Shown here: piece by piece, positions 19,556 through 29,797 of the stretch
How positions within the stretch are numbered: position 1 is the stretch's first letter
How the letters are laid out: each line of letters begins with the position of its first letter
NCBI GenBank assembly: GCA_023168345.1
Contig: AP025689.1
Location: 1,424,001-1,488,000 of the forward strand
Origin: Lysinibacillus sp. PLM2
GTDB lineage: Bacteria > Bacillota > Bacilli > Bacillales_A > Planococcaceae
Reading direction: 5' to 3'
DNA length: 64,000 nt
Notes under the pieces: generated by a model
Database searches by the model: none
Seen by the model: the letters and a program-made list of their open reading frames with translations, nothing else
What the model was told of the DNA's origin: nothing
Program-made: the position numbers and the translations under genes

Positions 19556-19793
19556 GTTTTCAACCAACCATTTTAAAATGAGTGGAATTATATTAACAGT
19601 AACGATTCAAAACTGAAGTTCTAAATAGAACTTTGTATTGCTTCCATTTAATCAATCTACGAAATATGTCGATTAGGATACATGGACACAGAGATAAGCG
19701 TTTGAATTCATACGCTACCAGCTACATTTATAACTACAAAGTTTTAACTTTCGTTTTTTCCTCATAAATAATAAACCAATTTTTACTATGCTG

Positions 19794-19801
19794 CATACAA
19801 T
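19794..19801 (+). promoter_or_regulatory. Possible SigE-type -10 of cotE (P1-like)
   Basis: CATACAAT is a perfect SigE -10 hexamer-plus. The -35 region is not convincing. B. subtilis cotE has a SigE promoter P1 upstream of its SigK promoter P2, so position and order fit. The remainder of 19556-19793 shows no gene. Confidence 0.4.
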
Positions 19802-19912
19802 ACATCATGTGAATATAGCCCATATCTTACCATTCCCAAAAAGCTTGAATTTCATTAAAGGTGAATAGCAGGCTTACTTTCAATAAGGGGATTAAAAATG
19901 CTGGTTCATTTC

Positions 19913-19940
19913 ACCAATTAGGCACATGCCGCATAGTATA
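19913..19940 (+). promoter_or_regulatory. SigK-type promoter of cotE (P2-like)
   Basis: AC at 19913-19914, 17 bp, then CATAGTATA (19932-19940) matching CATANNNTA. Only about 20 bp separate it from the AAAGGAGG site of cotE. Confidence 0.55.
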
Positions 19941-19969
19941 TGTCGACTAGAATAAAGGAGGAAATTACT

Positions 19970-20554
19970 GTGAAACGTTTGCGTCAAATAGTGACAAAAG
20001 CGGTTGTTGCGAAAGGTAAAAAGAGAATCGTAGCGAGTGAAGTGTTACGTCCACCAAATACACCAACAAGTATTTTAGGATGCTGGGTGATTAACCATCA
20101 TTACCATGCAAAAAAGCAAGGTAAATATGTAGAAATTTCAGGGAAATTCGATGTAAACGTATGGTATGCGTACAATAATCATTCAAAAACTGCAGTTTAT
20201 AGTGAAACAATTAACTATAAAGATCGCATAAAATTACATTATCGTGATGAAGATATTATTGATTCTGATGATGTAAAAGTACGCGTATTACAACAACCTA
20301 ACTGTATCGAAGCGGTAATCACTGAAAATGGCGATTGCTTCAAAATCGTAATCGAACGTGAATTCTTAGTGGAAGTAATTGGCGAAACAAAGGTTGTTGT
20401 TTCTGTACATCCAGTAGAATTTGAAGAAGAGTGGAAATTTGAAGAGGAAGAAGACGAATCATCTTCAAGTTCTTCGAGCTCATCTAGTTCATCGTCTTCA
20501 AGCTCATCTAGCAGCAGTGAATTTAGACCAGAGTCGTCATCATTTCGAAAATAA
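19970..20554 (+). CDS. cotE: Outer spore coat morphogenetic protein CotE with polyserine tail
   Basis: 194 aa from the GTG at 19970, 8 bp after AAAGGAGG; an upstream ATG at 19940 has no ribosome site. CotE directs assembly of the outer spore coat in the mother cell. Landmarks: ITKAVVAKGKK-like start (here VTKAVVAKGKKR), SILGCWVINHHY, VNVWYAYNNHSKT, RVLQQPNC and FLVEVIGETKVVVSVHP. The C-terminus is odd: an acidic stretch is followed by 20 consecutive serines (codons 20459-20518, five different codons) before EFRPESSSFRK. The known Bacillus protein ends in an acidic tail. A SigK-type promoter lies just upstream. Confidence 0.95.
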   Translation: MKRLRQIVTKAVVAKGKKRIVASEVLRPPNTPTSILGCWVINHHYHAKKQGKYVEISGKFDVNVWYAYNNHSKTAVYSETINYKDRIKLHYRDEDIIDSDDVKVRVLQQPNCIEAVITENGDCFKIVIEREFLVEVIGETKVVVSVHPVEFEEEWKFEEEEDESSSSSSSSSSSSSSSSSSSSEFRPESSSFRK

Positions 20555-20560
20555 CTTTTA

Positions 20561-20607
20561 AAGAGCGTCTTTTCTACGAAATAAGTAGATATTAGACGCT
20601 CTTTTTT
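20561..20607 (+). terminator. Terminator of cotE
   Basis: AAGAGCGTCT / AGACGCTCTT arms followed by six T. Confidence 0.92.
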
Positions 20608-20614
20608 CTACTTT

Positions 20615-20623
20615 TGTTATAAT
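20615..20623 (+). promoter_or_regulatory. Candidate extended -10 promoter for mutS-mutL
   Basis: TGTTATAAT (TGn plus perfect TATAAT at 20618-20623), directly after the cotE terminator. No good -35. Confidence 0.45.
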
Positions 20624-20752
20624 AAAGTAGTACAATTATTAAATTTACTTGAAGAGAAGTCCCATCACTTGAAACCTTTTTAAATTTATTGGTAGCAAAA
20701 GTTTAAGATGGGATTATAGATCATTGAATTTCAAGAGAGGTAACTAAAGGAT

Positions 20753-23353
20753 ATGACAACATATACACCGATGATGCAACAATATTTATCTATTAAATCT
20801 GAATATAAAGATGCTTTTTTATTTTTTCGTTTAGGTGACTTTTACGAAATGTTTTTTGAAGATGCAGAAAGAGCCTCACAAATATTAGAAATCACATTAA
20901 CGAGTCGTGACGCAGGTAGTCCAGAGCGTGTTCCTATGTGTGGAGTGCCCTATCATTCTGCGAAAGGGTATATTGAAACACTTGTTTCTAAAGGGTACAA
21001 GGTTGCCATTTGTGAACAAACGGAAGATCCAAAGCAAGCAAAGGGTGTAGTTAAACGAGAAGTAATTCAATTGATTACGCCGGGTACGATCACTGAAGGA
21101 AAAACGATTGATGGAAAGTCAAATCATTATATCGCAAGTGCTGAACAATTATCGGAGGATTCCTTTGCCTTTGTTTATTTGGACATTTCAACGGGTGAGG
21201 CTAATAGCTCTATTATTGAGGGAGGTCCTAAAGCATTGCTTCAACAGCTACAAGCCTACAATATCCAAGAGCTAGTGGTAACTGAGCAATTGCATCTAAT
21301 GTTAGCAGAGCAGGCTATTCAGTTAGGAATTGTTCTATCTATTGAACAGGGAGAGATGAACAATCAACAAGTGGAGCACTATTTAATTGATTTGCCAGAA
21401 GAGATAAAAGGTGCTGCCAAAGTATTACTTCAATATATTGAAAGAACGCAAATGCGATCATTATCACACATTAGGCCGTTTAAATATACGGAATCAAAGC
21501 AGTACTTACGCATTGATACAAATTCCAAACGCAATTTAGAACTGTTGGAATCTATTCGAGGTGGCGATCAAAAAGGCACTCTACTTTGGCTACTTGACGA
21601 AACCGTTACTGCGATGGGTGGGCGGAAATTAAAACAATGGCTTCACCAACCACTTGCTAATATGAATGATATTGAAAAAAGACTAGCCATTGTAACAGAC
21701 TTACTGGATGAATTTTTCTTACGTAATGAGCTTCGAGAATTACTAAAAAGTGTTTACGACCTAGAAAGGCTAGCAGGACGAATAGCATTTGGAAATGTAG
21801 GAGGGCGTGATTTAGCGCAGCTTCGTGAATCTTTACGTCAAGTTCCTGCGATTAAATCTCAGTTGTTACAAAGTGGTAAAACGAATCTGATGACTCTTGG
21901 CCATAAATTAGATGAATGTGCAGAAGTGGAGCAATTACTTTCATGTGCTATAACTGATCATCCACCGATTGCTGTTAAAGAAGGCGATGTAATCCGTGAA
22001 GGCTACAACAAAAAGCTAGACGAATTGCGTTTTGCATCTCGCAACGGGAAGGATTGGATTGCTGCTTTAGAACAAAAAGAACGTGAATTAACAGGAATTA
22101 AAAATTTGAAAATTGGTTACAACCGTATTTTTGGCTATTACATTGAAGTAACGAAGTCGAATATCGGTAATGTGGATTTATCACGCTATAATCGTAAGCA
22201 AACATTAGCGAATGCAGAGCGTTATATTACTGAGGAATTAAAAGAAAAAGAAGCAATTATTTTAAATGCAGAGGAACAAAGTTTAGCATTAGAATATGAT
22301 TTATTTGTTGCATTACGCGAGGAAATTAAGTCATTTATCCCAAGGTTGCAAGCACTTGCTTCTGAAATAAGCGAGCTTGACGTCTATATTAGCTTTGCTG
22401 TTGTAGCAGAGAAATATCGATTTGTAAAACCAACGTTTCATAATGGACGAGCTATGAAAATTGTAAATGGCCGCCACCCAGTGGTTGAAAAAATGCTACA
22501 TAAACAGACTTACGTACCAAATGATTGTATTTTAACGGAAGATAAAAATATGATGCTGATTACTGGACCAAACATGTCAGGTAAAAGTACGTATATGAGA
22601 CAAGTGGCATTAATCGTCGTACTTGCTCAAATGGGTTGTTATGTGCCGGCAGATGAAGCTAATTTGCCCATTACAGATCAAATTTTCACACGTATTGGCG
22701 CAGCGGATGATTTAGCTGCTGGTCAATCAACATTTATGGTAGAAATGCTTGAATCTCAGAACGCCATTACAAATGCAACGGATCGTAGTTTACTTTTATT
22801 CGATGAGATTGGCCGTGGTACATCCACATATGATGGTATGGCTCTCGCTCAGTCGATGATGGAATATATTCATGATAAAATTGGAGCAAATACACTGTTT
22901 TCTACCCATTATCACGAATTAACAGCTCTAGAAGAGGACTTGAGTCGTCTGCAAAATGTACATGTAAGTGCAACAGAAAAAGATGGCAGAGTAGTATTTC
23001 TTCACAAGGTGAAAAAAGGGGCAGCGGATAAGAGTTATGGAGTCCATGTAGCACAGCTCGCAGAAATGCCAGATGCTATCATTGAAAGGGCACGTATTTT
23101 ACTTGAACAGTTTGAAGCAAAGGACGTATCGTTCCAACATAAAGAAAGTGTGAATGAAGTAGCACAGCTATCCCTTTTCGAAGAAGCGACTGTTGTTGAG
23201 GAAATCGCAAGTAGTGAAACGACGGACGTTTCGACAGAGGAGGAAAAAATGGTCATTGAGAAGCTTGAGAAATTAAATATTATGGGGACAAGTCCGATAC
23301 AGGCCATGAATATTTTATATGAATTACAACAAATGTTGTTAGATAAAAAATAG
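20753..23353 (+). CDS. mutS: DNA mismatch repair protein MutS
   Basis: 866 aa, normal length. Recognises mismatches and recruits MutL. N-terminal mismatch-binding Phe-x-Glu is in RLGDFYEMFF (FYE). Connector, core and clamp domains follow. The ATPase has Walker A GPNMSGKST, the ST(F/M) motif (GQSTFMVEM) and Walker B LLLFDEIGRGTSTYDG. The C-terminal ~90 residues hold the tetramer or clamp-interaction segment. First gene of the mutS-mutL pair, 105 bp apart. Confidence 0.97.
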   Translation: MTTYTPMMQQYLSIKSEYKDAFLFFRLGDFYEMFFEDAERASQILEITLTSRDAGSPERVPMCGVPYHSAKGYIETLVSKGYKVAICEQTEDPKQAKGVVKREVIQLITPGTITEGKTIDGKSNHYIASAEQLSEDSFAFVYLDISTGEANSSIIEGGPKALLQQLQAYNIQELVVTEQLHLMLAEQAIQLGIVLSIEQGEMNNQQVEHYLIDLPEEIKGAAKVLLQYIERTQMRSLSHIRPFKYTESKQYLRIDTNSKRNLELLESIRGGDQKGTLLWLLDETVTAMGGRKLKQWLHQPLANMNDIEKRLAIVTDLLDEFFLRNELRELLKSVYDLERLAGRIAFGNVGGRDLAQLRESLRQVPAIKSQLLQSGKTNLMTLGHKLDECAEVEQLLSCAITDHPPIAVKEGDVIREGYNKKLDELRFASRNGKDWIAALEQKERELTGIKNLKIGYNRIFGYYIEVTKSNIGNVDLSRYNRKQTLANAERYITEELKEKEAIILNAEEQSLALEYDLFVALREEIKSFIPRLQALASEISELDVYISFAVVAEKYRFVKPTFHNGRAMKIVNGRHPVVEKMLHKQTYVPNDCILTEDKNMMLITGPNMSGKSTYMRQVALIVVLAQMGCYVPADEANLPITDQIFTRIGAADDLAAGQSTFMVEMLESQNAITNATDRSLLLFDEIGRGTSTYDGMALAQSMMEYIHDKIGANTLFSTHYHELTALEEDLSRLQNVHVSATEKDGRVVFLHKVKKGAADKSYGVHVAQLAEMPDAIIERARILLEQFEAKDVSFQHKESVNEVAQLSLFEEATVVEEIASSETTDVSTEEEKMVIEKLEKLNIMGTSPIQAMNILYELQQMLLDKK

Positions 23354-23458
23354 GCGTAAAAAAGTTTGAACACTAGAAAAACTTAAATAGCTGTACAAAT
23401 AAAAGAACGGTATTTTAATTTTTAAATGAACTAGAAATAACGAAGGAGGAGAATGCAA

Positions 23459-25339
23459 ATGGGAAAAATTCAAATTATGGATGAATGGCTATCCAATAAA
23501 ATTGCAGCAGGTGAAGTAGTTGAACGGCCTTCATCAGTTGTGAAAGAGCTTGTTGAAAATGCCATTGATGCAAAAAGTACACAGGTTGAAGTTTTCCTCG
23601 AAGAAGCAGGATTAACCTCCATTCAAGTAACAGATAATGGGAGTGGCATGGATGAAGAAGATGCCCTCCTGTCCTTTGGAAGACATGCAACTTCTAAAAT
23701 TACAAAAGAACAGGATTTATTCCGTATACGCACACTTGGGTTCCGAGGAGAGGCGTTGGCTTCCATTGCTTCTGTTTCCAAGGTAACTTTGCGTACATCA
23801 GACGGTGAAACAAGTGGCATTGAGGTACATCTTGAAGGTGGGCATATCGTTTCAAAAAAGCCAACAGCTTTTCGTAAGGGGACGGATATCACAGTATCCC
23901 AGTTATTTTTCAATACACCCGCTCGATTAAAATATTTAAAAACGATTCAAACAGAGCTTGGTCATACTATCGATCTTATGAACCGACTTGCCCTTTCATA
24001 TCCTGATATTGCTTTTAAGCTTGTACATAATGGCGGGGTTCTCCTTCATACAAATGGACGAGGCAACGTGCAACAAGTATTAGCATCGATTTATGGCGTC
24101 CCAAATGCGAAAAAGATGATTCCGTTTAGTACTGAGAATAAGGATTATAAGGTATATGGTTATGCTTCATTGCCTGAGGTAACTAGAGCATCTAAAAACT
24201 ATATTTCACTATTTGTAAATGGTCGTTGGGTAAAGCATTATTTAATCCAAAAAGCAATTGTTGATGCCTATCATACGTACTTACCGATAGAGCGTTTCCC
24301 CATTGTTGTTTTATATATTGAAGGGGACCCGTATTTAACAGATGTGAATGTCCATCCTGCTAAGCAACAAATTCGTTTAAGTAAGGAGCAGGAACTGTTG
24401 CCTTTAATCGAGGGGGCAATTCGTGAAGCAATTCGAAAAACTATTCACGTTCCACTTGCTGAGAAAAAGGAAAAGCCAGCGCGTGTTCCAAGTGAACAAA
24501 TGAATATGTGGAAAACCTCTACAGCATCAACTTTTAATGAGATGAAACTGAATGAAATTGTGCAAAAGTTAAATGACGAAACATCTGTTGTAAGAGAATC
24601 TACTGAGGATGTTTTGACAGGAAATGATGTTACTTACAATGAATGGGCACCTGAACCCCATGAGACCGTAACGACTCAATCTGAATCAGCATCACCAATT
24701 GTAGTTGATGTAGAAAGAACTTTGGAAGAAATTGAACCAGAGTTAAAAAGAGAACCATTTCCTGAATTAGAAGTGGTTGGTCAAATTCATGGAACTTATA
24801 TAGTAGCCCAAATGGAGGATGGTTTTTATTTAATCGACCAGCATGCAGCCCAAGAGCGGATTAAATACGAATACTTCCGGGATAAAGTGGGCGAAGTCAA
24901 TCCAAATGAAAGACAGTCCTTGTTATTACCACTTACATTCCATTATTCTGCAGACGAAGCATTACTGTTAAAAGAAAATTTACAATCATTAACAGAAGTT
25001 GGGGTGTTTTTAGAGGATTTCGGGCAATCTTCCTTTGTTGTTCGTGAGCATCCAACTTGGTTCCCGAAAGGATTTGAACAGGAAATTATTGAAGAACTCA
25101 TTGAACAAGTACTACAGCATAAAAAAGCGGACGTAAAAAAGCTTAGGGAAGATGCAGCCATTATGATGAGCTGTAAAAAATCAATTAAAGCAAATTATTA
25201 TTTAACAAAGGAACAAATGGATGCTTTATTAGCAGATTTACGCAAGGCTGAAAATCCATTTACATGTCCACATGGTAGACCAGTAATGATTCACTTTTCT
25301 TCATATGAAGTCGAAAAAATGTTTAAGCGAGTTATGTAG
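23459..25339 (+). CDS. mutL: DNA mismatch repair endonuclease MutL
   Basis: About 626 aa. The start is placed at the second ATG (23459), 9 bp after GGAGG; the ATG at 23453 is only 3 bp from it. GHKL ATPase motifs: ENAIDA, DNGSGMDEED, ATSKI and TLGFRGEAL. Unlike E. coli MutL it keeps the nicking endonuclease of methyl-independent systems: DQHAAQERIKYE (DQHA-x2-E-x4-E), SCKKSIK and the C-terminal CPHGRP metal site. Acts after MutS to nick the strand to be repaired. Confidence 0.96.
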   Translation: MGKIQIMDEWLSNKIAAGEVVERPSSVVKELVENAIDAKSTQVEVFLEEAGLTSIQVTDNGSGMDEEDALLSFGRHATSKITKEQDLFRIRTLGFRGEALASIASVSKVTLRTSDGETSGIEVHLEGGHIVSKKPTAFRKGTDITVSQLFFNTPARLKYLKTIQTELGHTIDLMNRLALSYPDIAFKLVHNGGVLLHTNGRGNVQQVLASIYGVPNAKKMIPFSTENKDYKVYGYASLPEVTRASKNYISLFVNGRWVKHYLIQKAIVDAYHTYLPIERFPIVVLYIEGDPYLTDVNVHPAKQQIRLSKEQELLPLIEGAIREAIRKTIHVPLAEKKEKPARVPSEQMNMWKTSTASTFNEMKLNEIVQKLNDETSVVRESTEDVLTGNDVTYNEWAPEPHETVTTQSESASPIVVDVERTLEEIEPELKREPFPELEVVGQIHGTYIVAQMEDGFYLIDQHAAQERIKYEYFRDKVGEVNPNERQSLLLPLTFHYSADEALLLKENLQSLTEVGVFLEDFGQSSFVVREHPTWFPKGFEQEIIEELIEQVLQHKKADVKKLREDAAIMMSCKKSIKANYYLTKEQMDALLADLRKAENPFTCPHGRPVMIHFSSYEVEKMFKRVM

Positions 25340-25420
25340 AAATGCAATGTAAATTTTGATTCATGAAGTAATAATAATGAAAATTCGACATGATTACATA
25401 ATTTAAAGGAGGCTTTCCCT

Positions 25421-27058
25421 TTGTATTCATTCAAGGAACGACCAAAAATATTAAACACTTTAAATAGCTATTCTTTTGATGTGCTCGTAATAGGTGGGGG
25501 AATCACAGGTGCGGGGATTGCACTTGATGCAGCGTCGCGTGGCTTATCTGTTGCCCTTGTAGAAATGCAGGATTTTGCAGCAGGAACTTCAAGTAGATCT
25601 ACAAAGCTAGTTCATGGGGGCTTACGTTATTTAAAACAGTTAGAAGTTGGGCTTGTTGCAGAAGTGGGTCGCGAGCGTGAAATCGTCTATGAAAATGCAG
25701 TGCATGTGACGAAGCCTGAATGGATGCTACTTCCTATATATAAAGAGGGCTCCCTTGGCTCCATTACTACATCATTTGCATTAAAAGTATATGACCGATT
25801 AGCGCAAGTACGAAAAAAAGAAAGACGTAAGATGCTTTCAAAAAAACAAACACTTAATAAAGTTCCATTTTTAAAGAGTGAAGGATTAAAGGGTGCTGGA
25901 TATTATGTTGAGTACAAAACCGATGATGCCCGTTTAACAATCGAAGTCATAAAAAAAGCGATTGAATACAATGCAGTCTGTCTCAACTACGCTAGAGTAA
26001 CTGACTTTGTTTATAAAAAGAAAAGAATTGTTGCAGCAAATGTTCGAGATGAAATTTCTGGCGAAACAATTACCATCCATGCTCATCAAATTGTTAACGC
26101 TACTGGACCATGGATTGATGAGGTTCGTAATTTAGATCATGCGAAAAAGAATAAAAAGCATCTTCGCTTAACAAAAGGAATTCATATTGTTATTGATCAA
26201 AAAAAATTACCACTAGATCAGGCAGTATATTTTGATACACAAGATGAACGAATGGTTTTTGCTATTCCAAGAGATGGAAAAACTTATGTTGGAACAACGG
26301 ATACTTTTTATGACGGAGATCCAATTGCTCCTGTTGCAAGTAAAGATGATGTGGACTACTTAATAAGTGCCATTTCATACATTTTCCCTGATTTAACCAT
26401 ATCAACCGAAGATGTTGAATCTACATGGGCTGGGGTTCGACCTCTCATATATGAAGAAGGAAAAGATCCTTCTGAAATTTCAAGAAAAGATGAAATTTGG
26501 ACTGAGCCTAGTGGATTGATGACAATTGCTGGTGGAAAATTAACAGGATATCGTCAAATGGCTGAAGAAATAGTAAATAGGATTGTAAAAAAACACCGCT
26601 TTAAACATGCAACAAAATGTATGACGAAAGCATTGTCTTTATCAGGAGCAAAGGGATTAAATTCACGGAATTTTAAAGACTATATTAAAAATAAAGCAAA
26701 GGTAGGAGAATCCTTAGGCTTTTCCTATGAAGAAGCGCTCGCTCTAACAAGCAAATACGGTACAAATGTCGATGATGTATTTACTCATACAAAAACCTAT
26801 AACAAAATGGCGGACAAGCTTCCCTTACCGTTATATGCAGAATTGCAGTATTCCATTGAAAAAGAAATGGTTTATACCCCATCTGATTTCTTTATTCGTA
26901 GAACTGGACTACTCTATTTTGATATTGCAGCTGTTCAAAAATATAAAGAGGCAGTCATTGATATAATGAGTGAAAGAATAGGCTATTCTGAAAACGAAAA
27001 GTTCATTTACAAAACGCAGCTTGACCAATTCATCAGCTGGGCAAAAGGTATCAAGTAA
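25421..27058 (+). CDS. glpD: Aerobic glycerol-3-phosphate dehydrogenase
   Basis: 545 aa, FAD-dependent, membrane-associated enzyme that oxidises sn-glycerol-3-phosphate to dihydroxyacetone phosphate and feeds electrons to quinone. N-terminal Rossmann motif VIGGGITGAGIALDAASRG and the following SSRSTKLVHGGLRYL are diagnostic. TTG start 8 bp after AAAGGAGG. No glpF/glpK/glpP neighbours are present, and no GlpP antiterminator site was recognised in the 80-bp leader. No terminator was found before the next gene. Confidence 0.95.
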   Translation: MYSFKERPKILNTLNSYSFDVLVIGGGITGAGIALDAASRGLSVALVEMQDFAAGTSSRSTKLVHGGLRYLKQLEVGLVAEVGREREIVYENAVHVTKPEWMLLPIYKEGSLGSITTSFALKVYDRLAQVRKKERRKMLSKKQTLNKVPFLKSEGLKGAGYYVEYKTDDARLTIEVIKKAIEYNAVCLNYARVTDFVYKKKRIVAANVRDEISGETITIHAHQIVNATGPWIDEVRNLDHAKKNKKHLRLTKGIHIVIDQKKLPLDQAVYFDTQDERMVFAIPRDGKTYVGTTDTFYDGDPIAPVASKDDVDYLISAISYIFPDLTISTEDVESTWAGVRPLIYEEGKDPSEISRKDEIWTEPSGLMTIAGGKLTGYRQMAEEIVNRIVKKHRFKHATKCMTKALSLSGAKGLNSRNFKDYIKNKAKVGESLGFSYEEALALTSKYGTNVDDVFTHTKTYNKMADKLPLPLYAELQYSIEKEMVYTPSDFFIRRTGLLYFDIAAVQKYKEAVIDIMSERIGYSENEKFIYKTQLDQFISWAKGIK

Positions 27059-27168
27059 CCAATAAGGCATGTTACTTAGCATTTGAGCAGGGAAATAGTT
27101 TCATAAACCACGCATTAAATGAATCTAGACGTTGGACTCAATCGTAATGAAACAAAGGGGGAATATGT

Positions 27169-28092
27169 TTGAAAAAGCGTTCTATGGAATTATTGGTAAG
27201 TGATCATACAAGAATATATGTCCGTATCTATGAACCTGAACATGAAGTGATTGGGCGTTTTCATATTCTTCATGGAATGGGGGAACATGGTGGACGTTAT
27301 GATGCTTTTGCGACAATGCTTTGTGAACAGGGCTATTTTGTCACAATGCATGATCACAGAGGTCATGGGAAAACGGCTGAATTAAATGGCAAACTCGGAT
27401 ATTTTGCAGATGAAAACGGATTTGAACGTGTTGTAGAGGATGTCTATGATGTCCTTCAAAATGTTCGCTATGATTATAAAAAAGTGCCGATTTACATTTT
27501 TGGGCATAGTATGGGTTCCTTTATCGCAAGAAGATTTATTCAAGTGTATGGTGAAATTGTGGATGGATGTATTTTGTGTGGTACTGGAGCAACGACTACA
27601 ATGCACAAAGTAGGGAATATGCTAGCCAAAACAATGGCAAGAACAAAAGGTAAGGATGTCAGAGGCGATCTTTTAAATGAGCTTAGCTTAGGAAGTTTCA
27701 ATAAGCAATTTAAAAATACTAAAACAGCATTTGATTGGCTTTCATCAGACGAAGAAGAGGTACAAAAATATATCGAAGACCCTTATTGCGGATTTATTCC
27801 AACTAACCAGTTCTTTGCAGATTTAACGGACGGTCTGATTATGATAAATCGTAAAGAGGAAAATACGCGCATTCCGAAAGATCTACCTATTTTATTGATA
27901 AGTGGCAGTGCTGATCCTGTTGGTAATAATGGGAAAGGCGTTTACAAGGTCGCGAATCAATTAAAAAATGCAGGTGCACAAAATGTGATCGTTTATTTAT
28001 TTGAGGAAATGCGCCACGAAATTTTAAATGAACGAAATAAACAACAAGTATTTGAAGTAGTATCACGGTGGTTAAAAAAATATGAAAAATGA
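27169..28092 (+). CDS. Alpha/beta hydrolase (serine aminopeptidase S33 / monoacylglycerol-lipase type)
   Basis: 307 aa. Nucleophile elbow GHSMG, acid in GSADPVG and histidine in MRHEILNE complete the triad. The early [11 protein letters not shown] and HDHRGHGKT motifs are typical of the lysophospholipase/monoglyceride lipase branch. Soluble, no signal peptide. TTG start after AAGGGGGAA. Its 3' end overlaps miaA by 11 bp, so the two are co-transcribed. The natural substrate is unknown; a lipid ester is likely. Confidence 0.85.
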   Translation: MKKRSMELLVSDHTRIYVRIYEPEHEVIGRFHILHGMGEHGGRYDAFATMLCEQGYFVTMHDHRGHGKTAELNGKLGYFADENGFERVVEDVYDVLQNVRYDYKKVPIYIFGHSMGSFIARRFIQVYGEIVDGCILCGTGATTTMHKVGNMLAKTMARTKGKDVRGDLLNELSLGSFNKQFKNTKTAFDWLSSDEEEVQKYIEDPYCGFIPTNQFFADLTDGLIMINRKEENTRIPKDLPILLISGSADPVGNNGKGVYKVANQLKNAGAQNVIVYLFEEMRHEILNERNKQQVFEVVSRWLKKYEK

Positions 28093-29032
28093 CAAACAAA
28101 TAGACGTAGTGGCGATCGTAGGCCCTACAGCGTCTGGAAAAACAGCATTAAGTATTCAAATGGCAAAACAATTTAATGCTGAAATTATAAATGGCGATTC
28201 CATGCAAATTTACAAAGGCCTAGATATAGGTACTGCAAAAATCACAGAAGAGGAAATGGAAGGTGTTCCTCATCACTTATTAGATATAAAAGAACCAACG
28301 GAAAGCTTTTCGGTTGCGGAATATCAAACATTAGTCCGAAATAAAATCGCCGAAATACAAAGTCGAGGTAAGCTACCGATGATTGTCGGAGGTACGGGGC
28401 TATATGTGCAATCCGTTTTATATGATTTTCAATTTACACAAGAGGAAGTAGACGAAGAAGCTCGTAAAAAGTATTATGATGACTTGTCGAAAATCGGCCC
28501 TCAAGCGATGCATGATCGTTTGAATGCATTAGACCCAAAAACTGCAAAAACAATTCACCCCAATAATACACGTAGGGTTATTCGTGCTCTCGAAATGATT
28601 GAGTTGAGTGGAGTATCAAAAGCTTCTGATGAAATGAATCGTGGTAATATTCCAATGTACAATCATCTCATTATTGGACTTGATATGGATCGGGAAAAAT
28701 TATATGAACGAATAAATCTTCGTGTCGATTTAATGATGAAAAAAGGTCTTTTGGAGGAAGTCAAAGGATTATATGACAGAGGTATTCGTGATGTTCAATC
28801 AGTTCAAGCAATCGGTTATAAAGAACTTTATGCCTATTTTGATGGGAAATGTACTTTGGAAGAAGCGATAGAGCAGCTTAAACAAAATTCAAGACGATAT
28901 GCTAAAAGGCAGCTTACTTATTTCCGAAATAAATTGGATGTCGAATGGATAGGTCAAAATTGGAAGGAAATTCTAGAATATTCAAAATTTTTCGCTTTTC
29001 AAGAAGGGAAATCGACATTGGGAGTAGAATAA
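28082..29032 (+). CDS. miaA: tRNA dimethylallyltransferase MiaA
   Basis: 316 aa. Transfers the dimethylallyl group to A37 of tRNAs, making the substrate of MiaB (16363-17910). P-loop [26 protein letters not shown] and [14 protein letters not shown] are the family motifs. The start lies inside the end of the hydrolase gene. hfq follows after 55 bp, the conserved miaA-hfq order. Confidence 0.96.
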   Translation: MKNDKQIDVVAIVGPTASGKTALSIQMAKQFNAEIINGDSMQIYKGLDIGTAKITEEEMEGVPHHLLDIKEPTESFSVAEYQTLVRNKIAEIQSRGKLPMIVGGTGLYVQSVLYDFQFTQEEVDEEARKKYYDDLSKIGPQAMHDRLNALDPKTAKTIHPNNTRRVIRALEMIELSGVSKASDEMNRGNIPMYNHLIIGLDMDREKLYERINLRVDLMMKKGLLEEVKGLYDRGIRDVQSVQAIGYKELYAYFDGKCTLEEAIEQLKQNSRRYAKRQLTYFRNKLDVEWIGQNWKEILEYSKFFAFQEGKSTLGVE

Positions 29033-29087
29033 ATAGAGGAATAGAAGTAATGTATACAAAAGAAAATTAGAGATAAGAGGTGTTTGT

Positions 29088-29324
29088 GTGAAATCAATTA
29101 ATTTACAAGATACTTTTCTCAATACGTTACGTAAGAACGGAACGTTTGTCACAGTATTCTTATTAAATGGGTTTCAGCTAAAAGGGTTAGTAAAGTCTTA
29201 TGATAATTTCACAGTTCTACTCGAATCAGAAGGCAAACAGCAACTAATTTATAAGCACGCTATTTCAACTTTTGTTCCTGCTAAAAACGTACCATTACAA
29301 GACAATGGTGAAGAAAATGCATAA
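29088..29324 (+). CDS. hfq: RNA chaperone Hfq
   Basis: 78 aa. Sm1 (about residues 8-45, [20 protein letters not shown]) and Sm2 ([13 protein letters not shown]) are complete. Forms a hexameric ring binding U-rich and A-rich RNA. In bacilli its role in small-RNA pairing is modest. GTG start. Terminated at 29334-29365, so the hydrolase-miaA-hfq unit ends here. Confidence 0.96.
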   Translation: MKSINLQDTFLNTLRKNGTFVTVFLLNGFQLKGLVKSYDNFTVLLESEGKQQLIYKHAISTFVPAKNVPLQDNGEENA

Positions 29325-29333
29325 TCGATGATT

Positions 29334-29365
29334 AATCGGCAGTGTGTGATACTAGCCGATTTTTT
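29334..29365 (+). terminator. Terminator after hfq
   Basis: AATCGGC / GCCGATT stem with 14-nt loop and T run. Confidence 0.85.
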
Positions 29366-29445
29366 CATTTTTCTTTATAATGGCAATGAAGATATAAATA
29401 GAGAATCTATTTGTTTTTAGAATGTAAATGAGAGGATTTGTAAAG

Positions 29446-29748
29446 ATGAAACATATTACCGCTGATGAAGTTGTAAACTTATTAGACGCAAATGAAGATT
29501 TAAACATTATCGATGTTCGCGAGGATTTCGAAGTAGAAAATGGGATGATTCCTGGATCTGTGCATATTCCATTAGGTTCAATCCCTGAAAAAGTTAGCGA
29601 ATTAGATCCATCAAAAGAATATATTCTCGTATGTCAAGGTGGTGTTCGTAGTGCTAATGCATGCGAATATTTAGAAGCACAAGGTTTTAACGTGACAAAC
29701 CTTGAAGGCGGCATGATGAGCTACGACGGAGAATTAGAATTCAAATAA
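29446..29748 (+). CDS. Rhodanese-like sulfurtransferase domain protein
   Basis: 100 aa from the ATG at 29446 (GAGAGG upstream); an in-frame ATG at 29428 has no ribosome site. A single rhodanese domain with the active-site loop CQGGVRS after ILV (Cys is the predicted persulfide carrier) and the NIIDVREDFE strand. A cytosolic sulfur carrier whose partner is unknown; YtwF/YqhL-type proteins are the nearest kin. Ends in a hairpin shared with the convergent gene. Confidence 0.9.
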   Translation: MKHITADEVVNLLDANEDLNIIDVREDFEVENGMIPGSVHIPLGSIPEKVSELDPSKEYILVCQGGVRSANACEYLEAQGFNVTNLEGGMMSYDGELEFK

Positions 29749-29757
29749 TATAATAAA

Positions 29758-29797
29758 AATGCACATAGAAAAGTAATGTTATCTATGTGCATTTTCA
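29758..29797. terminator. Bidirectional hairpin between rhodanese and TRIC-type genes
   Basis: AATGCACATAGA / TCTATGTGCATT stem. TTTTC-like run on the plus strand and an A/T run on the other. It contains the stop codon of the leftward gene. Confidence 0.75.
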
